DNA of 8,920 bases from Acidimicrobiaceae bacterium (GCA_003154135.1 PMCN01000039.1:15077-23996), one strand, 5' to 3'. Positions 1 through 6,990 are shown, numbered from the stretch's first letter. Translations and numbers: made by a program. The notes: generated by a model from the letters alone, not told the origin.

Positions 1-189
1 AACGGCAGCCAGTTCTTCCTCATCAGCGGCCCCAGCGGCGTGAACCTGCCGCCGCAGTACAGCCACTTCGGTCAGGTCGTGAAGGGCCTCGAGATCGTCG
101 ACGCGATGCAGAAGGTCGAGACCGATCGCAACGATCGGCCGCGGGCCGACGTGGTGATCAACTCGGTCACCATCACCGTCGCCGACTGA
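1..189 (+). CDS. Peptidyl-prolyl cis-trans isomerase, cyclophilin type (3' end only)
   Basis: This is the C-terminal 62 codons of a cyclophilin-type prolyl isomerase; the 5' part lies outside the window. The open frame starts at base 1 and ends at the TGA at 187-189. The first residues, NGSQFF, match the cyclophilin active-site strand (the SQFF box), and YSHFGQVVKGLEIVDAM matches the conserved FG-V--G---VD segment that follows it. The residue at the position occupied by the cyclosporin-contacting tryptophan of eukaryotic cyclophilins appears not to be Trp, as is common in bacterial members. The role known for the family is cis-trans isomerisation of Xaa-Pro bonds to help protein folding. Whether this one is cytosolic or membrane-anchored cannot be told, because the N-terminus is missing. 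The next gene begins 8 bp after the stop, so co-transcription is likely. Confidence 0.93.
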   Translation, partial: NGSQFFLISGPSGVNLPPQYSHFGQVVKGLEIVDAMQKVETDRNDRPRADVVINSVTITVAD

Positions 190-197
190 CGCCGAGC

Positions 198-1448
198 GTG
201 GCCACCGAGCAACTCTCGCTCGCACAGGCGCGCCGCGTCGCACTCGCTGCGCAGGGGTTCGCCGACGCCCGTCCCGCCGGACGCGTCGACCGTCGGCACC
301 TGCGTCGAGTGCTCGACCGCGTCGGGCTCATCCAGATCGACTCGGTCAACGTGCTGGTGCGCAGCCAGGAGCTGCCCGTGTTCGCCCGGCTCGGGCCGCA
401 CCCGCGCTCGCTCATCCCCGATGCCACCGCCGACGGCGAACTGTTCGAGTACTGGGTGCACGAAGCCAGCCACGTGCCCACCGACCACCACCACCTGCAC
501 CGGTGGCGGATGGCGCGCGATCACAAGTGGTCGCGGTACTGGGACCTGCAGGAGCGGCGGCCCGGCTTCATCGACGACGTGCTGCGCCGCATCGAGGTCG
601 ACGGTCCGGTGACGTCGGGCGACCTCAGCCAACGCGTGGGCAAGAAGGGGCAGTGGTGGGACTGGGACGACGGCAAGGTGGCCCTCGAGCACCTGTTCTG
701 GAACGGGCAGGTCACCGCGGTGCGGCGGCCCAACGACTTCGCCCGCGTGTACGACCTGTCGCATCGCGTCATCCCCGCCGACGTGCTCGCCCGGCCCACG
801 CCGGCCGAGGGCGACGCTCGCAAGGAGCTGCTGGTGATGGCCGCCCACCATCACGGTGTGGGCACGCTCGACGACCTCACCGACTACCACCGGCAGAAGA
901 ACGCGCCGTGCGCACCGCTGGTCGCCGAGCTGGTGGAGGAGGGTCGGCTGCAGCAGGTGAAGGTGCAGGGCTGGTCGAAGCCGGCCTACCTCCACCCAGC
1001 CGCGCGACTGCCCCGCGCCATCGACGCGTGCGCGCTGCTGAGCCCCTTCGACCCCGTGTGCTGGCATCGTGATCGCAACGAACGCCTCTTCGGCTTCCAC
1101 TACCGCATCGAGATCTACACGCCGGCGCCGAAGCGCATCTTCGGCTACTACGTGCTGCCGGTGCTGTGGGGCGACTCGCTGGTCGGCCGCCTCGATCTGA
1201 AGGCCGACCGTGCCGCGGGCTCCCTGCTCGTGCAGGGGTCGTACACCGAACCCGGGGTGCCACGCGGTGACCTCGCGCCACGCCTGTACGAGGAGCTGCA
1301 GGCGATGGCCCAGTGGCTCGGCCTCGAACGAGTGGTGGTGCACGACCGCGGCGACCTTGCCGCCGACCTGCGTGCAGTGGCCGGCCCGACCGTGGCCGGC
1401 CCGACGGTGGCCGGCCGGACCGCAACGGGTCGGTACGCTCGGCCCTGA
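198..1448 (+). CDS. Winged-helix DNA glycosylase-like protein, YcaQ/AlkX family (HTH_42)
   Basis: A 416-residue protein starting at GTG 198, 8 bp after the preceding stop. No clear Shine-Dalgarno is seen, but the start gives the usual family N-terminus (LSLAQARRVALAAQGF). The family consists of tandem winged-helix proteins related to AlkZ that unhook DNA interstrand crosslinks or remove bulky alkylated bases. The segment LIQIDSVNV carries Q46-I47-D48, which fits the Q-hydrophobic-D catalytic motif reported for YcaQ/AlkX, as opposed to the QxQ of AlkZ. Other family blocks are YWVHEASHVP (about 85-94), LSPFDPVCWHRDRNERLFGF (281-300) and the GYYVLPVLWGDSLVGRLDLKADR core (about 317-338). The length is typical of the family. 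The last 25 or so residues (VAGPTVAGPTVAGRT and onward) are low-complexity and encoded by a 15-bp triple repeat. The stop TGA overlaps the ATG of the next gene. Family assignment is confident; the glycosylase activity is inferred. Confidence 0.9.
   Translation: MATEQLSLAQARRVALAAQGFADARPAGRVDRRHLRRVLDRVGLIQIDSVNVLVRSQELPVFARLGPHPRSLIPDATADGELFEYWVHEASHVPTDHHHLHRWRMARDHKWSRYWDLQERRPGFIDDVLRRIEVDGPVTSGDLSQRVGKKGQWWDWDDGKVALEHLFWNGQVTAVRRPNDFARVYDLSHRVIPADVLARPTPAEGDARKELLVMAAHHHGVGTLDDLTDYHRQKNAPCAPLVAELVEEGRLQQVKVQGWSKPAYLHPAARLPRAIDACALLSPFDPVCWHRDRNERLFGFHYRIEIYTPAPKRIFGYYVLPVLWGDSLVGRLDLKADRAAGSLLVQGSYTEPGVPRGDLAPRLYEELQAMAQWLGLERVVVHDRGDLAADLRAVAGPTVAGPTVAGRTATGRYARP
1377..1421 (+). repeat. 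Three tandem 15-bp units inside the end of the glycosylase-like gene
   Basis: Units lie at 1377-1391, 1392-1406 and 1407-1421. Unit 1 and unit 2 differ only in the last base, and unit 3 differs from unit 1 at one internal base. In frame they encode VAGPT, VAGPT and VAGRT. The period is a multiple of 3, so gain or loss of a unit would keep the reading frame. Confidence 0.95.
1434..1439 (+). promoter_or_regulatory. Candidate -10 hexamer (TACGCT) for a leaderless AI-2E transcript
   Basis: TACGCT fits the actinobacterial TANNNT -10 pattern. Eight bases separate it from the ATG at 1448, so transcription could begin at or next to the start codon. No Shine-Dalgarno precedes this ATG. No convincing -35 box lies about 17 bp upstream, where the sequence is part of the GC repeat. 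The hexamer sits inside the preceding coding region, so it could also be chance. Confidence 0.3.
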
Positions 1449-2611
1449 TGTCAGAGCCCGACACCCTCGTGCCACGCGACCGCATGCCGCCGTGGGTGTG
1501 GAGAGCGGTCGCCGTCTTCTGGGGCGGCGCGCTGGTGGCGCTGGCGCTGCGCTCGGTGCTCGCCAGCCTGCACACGCTCATCCTCCTGCTGCTGGTGTCG
1601 ATGTTCCTCGCCCTCGCCATCGAGCCGGCCACCAACGCGTTGGCCCGCCGCGGGTGGCGCCGGGGCACGGCGACGTTCGTCATCCTGCTCGCCGTGATGC
1701 TCGGGTTCCTGATCTTCGTCGTGGCCATCGCCACGCTCGTCGGCCAGCAGGTGGCCGACCTGCTGGTGCACAGCGAGCGCTACGTGACGCGCACGGTGAA
1801 CTTCATCAACGACGTCTTCGGCGCGCACCTCAACCCCGCGCGGATCATCACCCAGATCCAGGACCCCAACGGCGCGGTGCAGAAGTTCATCAAGAGCCAG
1901 CAGGGCAAGGTGGTCGATCTCTCGGTCACGGCCCTCACCCTGGTGGTGGAGGCGTTCTCGGTGATGCTGTTCACGTTCTACCTCGTGGCCGATGGGCCCA
2001 AGCTGCGACGCGCCATCTGCAGCCGACTGCCCGCCGAGCGGCAGCGCCGTGTGCTCGACGGCTGGGAGCTCGCCATCGAGAAGACCGGCGGCTACCTCTA
2101 CAGCCGTGTGCTGCTCGGCGGCCTCTCGGCGATGTTCCACTGGATCGCGTTCACCATCATCGGTGTGCGTGCACCCCTGGCCCTCGCCCTCTGGGTGGGC
2201 GTCATCAGCCAGTTCCTCCCCGTCATCGGCACCTACCTCGCGGGCGCGCTGCCGGTGCTCGTCGCCTTCCTCGACTCACCGAAGGAAGCGCTCATCGCGC
2301 TCATCTTCATCACCGTGTACGTGCAGATCCAGGACTACGTGTTCCTGCCGCGCATCACTCGCCGCACGATGAAGATCCACCCGGCCATCGCGTTCGGCTC
2401 GGCGCTCGCCGGTGCAGCGACCCTGGGTGCCGTCGGGGCCGTGCTCGCCATTCCCGCGGCTGCGATGATCCAGGCGCTCATCAGCGAGGCCGGCACGCGC
2501 CACGAGGTGATCGACACGCACCTCACCGCCATCATCCCGCGGCGCGGTCGCCACGAGCGGCGGGCCGCGCGCAAGCAGCACCCCACGGCGGACACCGACG
2601 ATGACGCCTGA
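1448..2611 (+). CDS. AI-2E family transporter (YdiK/PerM/TqsA-like membrane protein)
   Basis: A 387-residue polytopic membrane protein. ATG 1448 overlaps the previous stop as TGATG, which favours it over in-frame upstream starts that lie in the glycosylase tail. Hydrophobic segments are visible at about 18-36, 41-60, 74-100, 158-182, 222-240, 242-275 (two spans), 279-300 and 315-345, roughly eight helices with the family's soluble loop near 105-155. Diagnostic family blocks are FLPVIGTYLAGALPV (256-270) and VQIQDYVFLPRITRRTMKIHP (292-312). The C-terminus is a charged, Arg-rich then acidic cytoplasmic tail (365-387). Members include TqsA, reported as an AI-2 exporter, and Na+/H+ antiporters, so the substrate cannot be inferred from family alone. 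The gene is probably co-transcribed with its neighbours; the asparaginase start lies within its last 11 bases. Confidence 0.92.
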   Translation: MSEPDTLVPRDRMPPWVWRAVAVFWGGALVALALRSVLASLHTLILLLLVSMFLALAIEPATNALARRGWRRGTATFVILLAVMLGFLIFVVAIATLVGQQVADLLVHSERYVTRTVNFINDVFGAHLNPARIITQIQDPNGAVQKFIKSQQGKVVDLSVTALTLVVEAFSVMLFTFYLVADGPKLRRAICSRLPAERQRRVLDGWELAIEKTGGYLYSRVLLGGLSAMFHWIAFTIIGVRAPLALALWVGVISQFLPVIGTYLAGALPVLVAFLDSPKEALIALIFITVYVQIQDYVFLPRITRRTMKIHPAIAFGSALAGAATLGAVGAVLAIPAAAMIQALISEAGTRHEVIDTHLTAIIPRRGRHERRAARKQHPTADTDDDA

Positions 2612-3557
2612 CGCCTTTGTGCCCGTGGCCATCGCGTCGCGCAACGACGTCGACGAATCGGTGCACTTCGGCGCAGTGGTCGTGCTCGGCACGTCGGGCG
2701 AGGTGGAGGTGGCTGTCGGCGACCCCGGGGTGCTCGTCTACCCGCGCTCGTCGAACAAGCCGATGCAGGCGGTCGCGATGGTGCGCGCCGGGCTCGCGCT
2801 GCCGCCCGAGCTGCTCGCCGTGGTGTGCGCGAGCCACGACGGCACACCCATGCACACGGCGGCGGCCACGCGTGTTCTCGAAGGTGCCGGCCTCACGCCG
2901 GCCGATCTGTGCAACACGCCGTCGATGCCGCTCGACCCTGCGGCGCTCGACGCCGTGTACCGCGCCGGCGGTGGCCCCACGGCACTGCAGATGAACTGCA
3001 GCGGCAAGCACAGCGGCATGCTCGCCACCTGCGTGCTCAACGGCTGGGCACACGACGCCTCGTACCTCCGACCGGATCATCCAGTGCAGCTCGCGATCAC
3101 CGCCGCCATCGACGAGCTCACCGGCGAGCCGCACGCGCACATCGGTGTCGACGGCTGCGGCGCACCCGCCCATGTGATGTCACTGGTGGGCCTCGCCCGC
3201 GCGTTCCGTGCCATCGCCACCGGCGCCGCGGGCGCGGCGGGCGACCAGGTGCACGCGGCGATGACCCAGCACCCGGAGATGGTCGGCGGCGAGCGGCGTG
3301 ACGTCACCACGCTGATGCGGCACGTGCCAGGTCTGCTGGCGAAGGATGGTGCCGACGGGGTGTATGCGGCCGCGCTGCCCGACGGCCGCGCCGTGGCGTT
3401 GAAGATCGCCGACGGTGGCGACCGGGCGCGGCCGCCGGTGATGGTGGCAGCGCTCGCAGCGATGGGTGTCGACGTCACCGAGCTCGCGCCGTTGGTCGAG
3501 CAGCGCATCATGGGCCACGGTCGTCAGGTGGGCGTGGTGCGCGCGGTGCAGCCGTGA
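2601..3557 (+). CDS. L-asparaginase II (Asparaginase_II family, zinc type)
   Basis: A 318-residue protein that probably hydrolyses L-asparagine to aspartate and ammonia in the cytoplasm; no signal peptide is seen. It belongs to the family of Rhizobium etli asparaginase, unrelated to E. coli AnsA/AnsB. The key blocks are all present: PRSSNKPMQ (48-56, with S50 and K53 in the Ser-x-x-Lys arrangement), ASHDGTPMH (77-85), NCSGKHSGML (132-141, C133 and K136) and DGCGAPAH (184-191, C186). The spacing of C133, K136 and C186 matches the Cys-Lys-Cys zinc site described for the R. etli enzyme, as I recall it, and S50/K53/S79 match its catalytic residues. ATG 2601 overlaps the transporter gene by 11 bp, with only a weak GGCGGA upstream. 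The stop overlaps the GTG of the next gene. The length is slightly short for the family but nothing essential appears missing. Confidence 0.94.
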   Translation: MTPDAFVPVAIASRNDVDESVHFGAVVVLGTSGEVEVAVGDPGVLVYPRSSNKPMQAVAMVRAGLALPPELLAVVCASHDGTPMHTAAATRVLEGAGLTPADLCNTPSMPLDPAALDAVYRAGGGPTALQMNCSGKHSGMLATCVLNGWAHDASYLRPDHPVQLAITAAIDELTGEPHAHIGVDGCGAPAHVMSLVGLARAFRAIATGAAGAAGDQVHAAMTQHPEMVGGERRDVTTLMRHVPGLLAKDGADGVYAAALPDGRAVALKIADGGDRARPPVMVAALAAMGVDVTELAPLVEQRIMGHGRQVGVVRAVQP

Positions 3558-4519
3558 GCATCCCGTTCGTACGGCTCGACGATCCGCAGTACGGCGTGGC
3601 CGTGCAGGTGTCGCCACTCGTGCGGCGGGTCGTGGCCGACAACCCGTCGAAGTTCACCTACCACGGCACCGGCACCTACATCGTCGGAACGAGGACCGAT
3701 GTGGTCGTCATCGACCCGGGGCCCGTGTCGCCATCGCACCAGGAAGCGCTCACCGTTGCGCTCCGCGGTCACACGGTGCGGGCCATCCTCGTCACCCACT
3801 GTCACAGCGACCACTCGCCACTCGCCGCGTGGTTGCGCGAGACCACGGGCGCGCCCACCGTCGCCCATGGCCCGCACCGCATCGACCCCGACTGGGTCGA
3901 CGACGACGAGCCCGACGAGCCCGACACCAGCGACGTGAGCGCTGCCGGCGAGCCGGGCGAGGTGAAGGTGGAGGAGGCAGTCGACCTCGCCTTCACGCCC
4001 GACGAGCGAGTGGCCGACGGCGACATCGCGGCCGAAGGCCCGGGCTGGACCCTTCGTGCCGTGCACACGCCGGGCCACACCAGCAACCACATGGCGTACG
4101 CGCTCGAACAGGAGCACTCGCTGTTCACCGGCGACCACATCATGGGATGGAGCACCACGGTCATCACCCCGCCCGACGGCGACATGCGGGCTTACTTCGC
4201 ATCCCTCCGCAAGGTGCGCGACCGAGCCGATGACGTGCTGTGGCCCACCCACGGTGCGCCCGTCACGCGCACGGTGCCGTTCGTCGACGCGTTCATCCAG
4301 CACCGCCTCGACCGCGAGGCGGGTGTGCTCGCCGCGGTGCGTGCCGGCACCGACATGGTGCCCGACATGGTGCGCCGGCTCTACGTCGACGTCGACGAGA
4401 AGCTGCACAAGGCGGCCGGCCGCAGCGTGCTCGCACACCTCGTGAAGCTCACCGACGACGGCCTCGTGACCCACGACGGCCCACATCACGGCGTGAAGGT
4501 GGCGTACCGGCCCGCCTGA
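3554..4519 (+). CDS. LACTB2-like metallo-beta-lactamase-fold hydrolase with C-terminal winged helix
   Basis: A 321-residue protein starting at GTG 3554, which overlaps the asparaginase stop by four bases (GTGA), a classic coupling arrangement. Metal-binding residues are visible: THCHSDH (81-87; H82, H84, D86, H87), HTPGH (171-175), FTGDH (191-195; D194) and PTHG (231-234; H233). This is the full two-zinc set of the MBL fold. GWSTTVITPPDGDM (198-211) and the C-terminal part (about 250-305, with VLAHLVKL) match LACTB2-like proteins, whose C-terminal winged helix contacts nucleic acid in the human endoribonuclease. A strongly acidic stretch (D115-E141) interrupts the domain between HGPHRID and the HTPGH block. 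RNA cleavage is possible from the family, but general hydrolase activity (for example on thioesters) is equally open. It ends the plus-strand run, 24 bp from the convergent disA gene. Confidence 0.9.
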   Translation: MSIPFVRLDDPQYGVAVQVSPLVRRVVADNPSKFTYHGTGTYIVGTRTDVVVIDPGPVSPSHQEALTVALRGHTVRAILVTHCHSDHSPLAAWLRETTGAPTVAHGPHRIDPDWVDDDEPDEPDTSDVSAAGEPGEVKVEEAVDLAFTPDERVADGDIAAEGPGWTLRAVHTPGHTSNHMAYALEQEHSLFTGDHIMGWSTTVITPPDGDMRAYFASLRKVRDRADDVLWPTHGAPVTRTVPFVDAFIQHRLDREAGVLAAVRAGTDMVPDMVRRLYVDVDEKLHKAAGRSVLAHLVKLTDDGLVTHDGPHHGVKVAYRPA

Positions 4520-4524
4520 CCGGC

Positions 4525-4539
4525 TGGCCTGAACGGCCG
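4525..4539. terminator. Weak stem-loop in the 24-bp convergent gap
   Basis: GGCC at 4526-4529 can pair with GGCC at 4535-4538 around a 5-nt loop, with one further T-G wobble pair. It lies exactly between two convergent stop codons, where a bidirectional terminator would be expected. The stem is short and there is no T-run on either side, so intrinsic termination is doubtful. Confidence 0.2.
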
Positions 4540-4543
4540 CTCG

Positions 4544-5533
4544 TCAGATGTACTGGTCGAGGATGGTGCTCTCCGTGAGGCGGTCGAGCGTGTCCTTCAC
4601 TGCGTACGCGGTCTTGCGCTCGATGCCCGGCACGCCCGCGATGTCGTCGGCCGTGGCGCGCAGCAGCTTGGCCAGCTCGCCGAAGTGCTCGGTGATGGCC
4701 AGCGCGTGGTCGTCGGAGAGTCGCGGCACTCGCGCCAACAGGCGCAGGCCCTTCGGCGAGGCGGGCGCATCGCCGTCGGCCGCGGCAGCGAGGCCGTCGC
4801 CGAGGCTCGGGTAGTCGGCCATCACCAGGTCGAGCTCGTCGTCGAGCGACGTGAACACCTCGTCGAGCTGCAGGCGCAGCAGGCGGGCGTCGACACCGAG
4901 CTCGACGATCATCGTCTCGATCTCGGCCGCGATCTGGCGCACCATCTCGCCGCGTTGCAACACGGCGGCGACGTCGCGCACGGTGACCACGTCCTCCACT
5001 TCCAGCGAGGTGAGGTTGCTGGTGGCATCGTCGAGCTTGGCCTTGTAGCGCTCGAGGGTCTGCAGCGCCTGGCCGGCCCGGTCGAGGAGGCGGCCGATGT
5101 CTTGCAGCTGCCGCTTCATGCCGCCCGCGTAGATGTTGATGACGCTCATCTCCTCGCTGACGCTGATGACCGGCACACCGAGCGAGATGGCGACGCGCTC
5201 GGCTGTGCGGTGCCGGGTGCCGGTCTCGGCGGTGGGCACCGTGGGGTCGGGCACGAGGTGCACGTTGGCACGAGCGATGCGGCTGCCGTCGCGCGCCACG
5301 ATGATCGCGCCGTCCATCTTCGCCAGCTCGCTGAGCCGCTGCGGGGTGAACTCGGCATCGAGCAGGAACCCGCCGCTGCAGATGGCGAGCACCTTCGGTT
5401 CGTCGCTCACGACCACCAATGCGCCCATCTTGGCGCGCACGATGCGATCGATGCCGTCGCGCAACGGCATGCCTGGCGCGACCTGCGCCAGCGCCGCGTG
5501 CAGCGCATCGTTGGGGTTGGTCTGACGCGGCAC
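4544..5533 (-). CDS. disA: DNA integrity scanning protein / diadenylate cyclase DisA
   Basis: A 329-residue cytoplasmic enzyme that makes c-di-AMP from two ATP and, in B. subtilis, scans DNA for branched structures. The DAC domain (about 10-145) carries the catalytic DGA motif at 74-76 (MDGAIIVA) and GTRHRTAER at 105-113, which includes the RHR nucleotide-binding motif. A helical linker (about 150-235) follows. The C-terminal helix-hairpin-helix domain lies at about 262-325 (KGLRLLARVPRL to VPGIERKTAYAVKDTLDRL). The HhH turn reads G-I-E where GIG or GVG is expected. The start is GTG 5533; the preceding bases show no Shine-Dalgarno but do carry a TANNNT hexamer 6 nt upstream. The gene lies 39 bp downstream of radA, the usual partner: mycobacterial RadA is reported to bind DisA and inhibit its activity. 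The protein is about 30 residues shorter than B. subtilis DisA (about 360). Confidence 0.97.
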   Translation of the reverse strand: MPRQTNPNDALHAALAQVAPGMPLRDGIDRIVRAKMGALVVVSDEPKVLAICSGGFLLDAEFTPQRLSELAKMDGAIIVARDGSRIARANVHLVPDPTVPTAETGTRHRTAERVAISLGVPVISVSEEMSVINIYAGGMKRQLQDIGRLLDRAGQALQTLERYKAKLDDATSNLTSLEVEDVVTVRDVAAVLQRGEMVRQIAAEIETMIVELGVDARLLRLQLDEVFTSLDDELDLVMADYPSLGDGLAAAADGDAPASPKGLRLLARVPRLSDDHALAITEHFGELAKLLRATADDIAGVPGIERKTAYAVKDTLDRLTESTILDQYI

Positions 5534-5539
5534 GCGCCC

Positions 5540-5545
5540 AGTGTA
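5540..5545 (-). promoter_or_regulatory. Candidate -10 hexamer (TACACT) for a leaderless disA transcript
   Basis: Read on the minus strand, TACACT is followed by six bases and then the GTG start of disA. That is the geometry expected for transcription starting at the start codon. It lies in the 39-bp radA-disA gap, where there is no recognisable ribosome binding site. No good -35 element is visible at about 17 bp (GGGCAG there). Confidence 0.4.
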
Positions 5546-5572
5546 CGGGGTGACGCGACGGCCTGCCCGGCG

Positions 5573-6931
5573 TTACCTCGCCCCGCGCGCGGCAAGGCCC
5601 ACCGCAGCCAACGCCTCGGTGAGGGTGGACACGCGTGTGAGCGAGATGCCGTGTGCATCGGGTGGTGAGTTGGTCGGGACGATGGCACGCGTGAAGCCCA
5701 TGCGCGCTGCTTCGGCGAGTCGACGCGGCGCATGCGCGGCCTGGCGCAGCTCGCCGGCGAGGCCGACCTCACCGAACACCACCACGTCGGCCGGCAGCGG
5801 GTGGTCGGCCAGCGCGCTGACGACGGCGAGGCACACCGCAAGGTCGGCGCCCGGCTCGGTGAGGCGCACACCGCCCACTGCCGACGCGAACACCTCGTGG
5901 TTGCCGAGCGACAGTCGCGCCCGTCGTTCGAGCACCGCGAGGAGCAAGGCGAGGCGGCCACCGTCGATGCCCTGCGCGCTCCGCCGCGGCGGGGCGCCCG
6001 GCGGCACCGGGTTGGTGAGCGCCTGCACCTCGACCAGCAACGGTCGCTGCCCCTCGAGCGTGGGCACGACGGCCGAGCCGGGCACGCCGGTGCGCCGGTC
6101 GGTGAGGAACAGCCGGCTGGCGTCGGGAACGCCGAGCAGACCGTCGCCCGTCATCTCGAACACCCCGAGCTCGTTGGTGGGGCCGAAACGATGCTTCACC
6201 GCGCGCAGCAGGCGAAGTGCGTGGTGACGGTCGCCCTCGAAGCTGAGCACCGTGTCGACCACGTGCTCGAGCACGCGTGGGCCGGCGAGACCGCCCTCCT
6301 TGGTGACGTGACCGACGAGCACCACCGGCACGCCGCGTCGCTTGGCTTCGCTCACCAGACGATGCGCGCAGCCACGCACCTGCACCACGCTGCCTGGTGC
6401 AGATGCCACGTCGGGGTCGGCGATGCTCTGGATGCTGTCGATGACGACGAGCGTGGGCTGCACCTGATCGATCGCCGCCAGGATGTGGGGGAGCGACGTC
6501 TCGGGCACGAGCCACAGATCGGGCCGCACTGCGCCGAGGCGCTCGGCCCGCAGCCGCACCTGCTGTGCGCTCTCCTCGGCGCTGACGTACAGCGTGCGTG
6601 TGGGCCACTGCGCGAGGAGCTGCAGCAAGATGGTGCTCTTGCCGATGCCCGGCTCGCCACCGAGCAGCGTGACCGACCCGGCCACCAGCCCACCGCCGAG
6701 CACGCGGTCGATCTCGGGGATGCCGGTGGGCTGGGGCTGCGAGCAGTGCGCGTCGACCTCGCCGATGGGCATGGCAGGCGCCCCGGCCGACAGCCGAGCC
6801 GGCGGAGCGGCGCCGCCCTCGAGGTCTTCCACCAACGAGTTCCACGCTTCGCAGGTGAGGCAGCGGCCGGCCCACTTCGGGGTGGCGCTGCCACAGTCGG
6901 TGCAGCGGTAGACGACGCGGACTCTGCTCAT
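5573..6931 (-). CDS. radA: DNA repair protein RadA (Sms)
   Basis: A 452-residue RecA-like ATPase that drives branch migration during recombinational repair in the cytoplasm. The N-terminal zinc finger has C10, C13, C24 and C27 (RCTDCGS to GRCLTCEAWNSL). Walker A is GGEPGIGKST (91-100) and Walker B is LVVIDSIQ (161-168). The RadA signature normally written KNRFG reads KHRFG at 246-250. The C-terminal Lon-protease-like domain runs from about 290 to 450 (VEVQALTNPVPPGAPPRRSAQGID, GEVGLAGELRQ). ATG 6931 was chosen because the protein then begins just before the zinc finger, as in the family; the open frame continues 87 codons upstream but is Arg-rich noise. There is no Shine-Dalgarno, only a TANNNT hexamer 7 nt before the ATG. 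disA follows 39 bp downstream and an LppM-like gene ends 59 bp upstream. Confidence 0.97.
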   Translation of the reverse strand: MSRVRVVYRCTDCGSATPKWAGRCLTCEAWNSLVEDLEGGAAPPARLSAGAPAMPIGEVDAHCSQPQPTGIPEIDRVLGGGLVAGSVTLLGGEPGIGKSTILLQLLAQWPTRTLYVSAEESAQQVRLRAERLGAVRPDLWLVPETSLPHILAAIDQVQPTLVVIDSIQSIADPDVASAPGSVVQVRGCAHRLVSEAKRRGVPVVLVGHVTKEGGLAGPRVLEHVVDTVLSFEGDRHHALRLLRAVKHRFGPTNELGVFEMTGDGLLGVPDASRLFLTDRRTGVPGSAVVPTLEGQRPLLVEVQALTNPVPPGAPPRRSAQGIDGGRLALLLAVLERRARLSLGNHEVFASAVGGVRLTEPGADLAVCLAVVSALADHPLPADVVVFGEVGLAGELRQAAHAPRRLAEAARMGFTRAIVPTNSPPDAHGISLTRVSTLTEALAAVGLAARGAR

Positions 6932-6938
6932 GCGCGGC

Positions 6939-6944
6939 ACGGTA
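6939..6944 (-). promoter_or_regulatory. Candidate -10 hexamer (TACCGT) for a leaderless radA transcript
   Basis: On the minus strand TACCGT lies seven bases before the radA ATG, within the 59-bp gap behind the lipoprotein gene. No Shine-Dalgarno is present, so leaderless expression is plausible. I see no matching -35 box at the standard distance. Confidence 0.38.
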
Positions 6945-6990
6945 CGCGAGGGGTGTGACGAGGTACCCGGGCCCTCCCGGCCGGCGAGCC

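Noticed and set aside
72..1475. Long minus-strand open frame (467 codons) opposite the glycosylase-like gene
   Set aside because: Its product is a His/Val/Arg-rich stretch with no recognisable motif, and it lies exactly antisense to a well-supported gene. GC-rich codon bias produces such shadows.
1210..2604. 464-codon plus-strand frame overlapping the AI-2E gene
   Set aside because: The Arg/His/Pro-rich product is a frame-shifted reading of the transporter gene, whose own frame has clear hydrophobic helices and family blocks.
4685..5668. 327-codon plus-strand frame opposite disA
   Set aside because: It is antisense to all the DisA motifs, and its composition is typical of a reverse-frame shadow.
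5732..6958. 408-codon plus-strand frame opposite radA
   Set aside because: No domain is recognisable and the composition is shadow-like, while the opposite strand has full RadA motifs.
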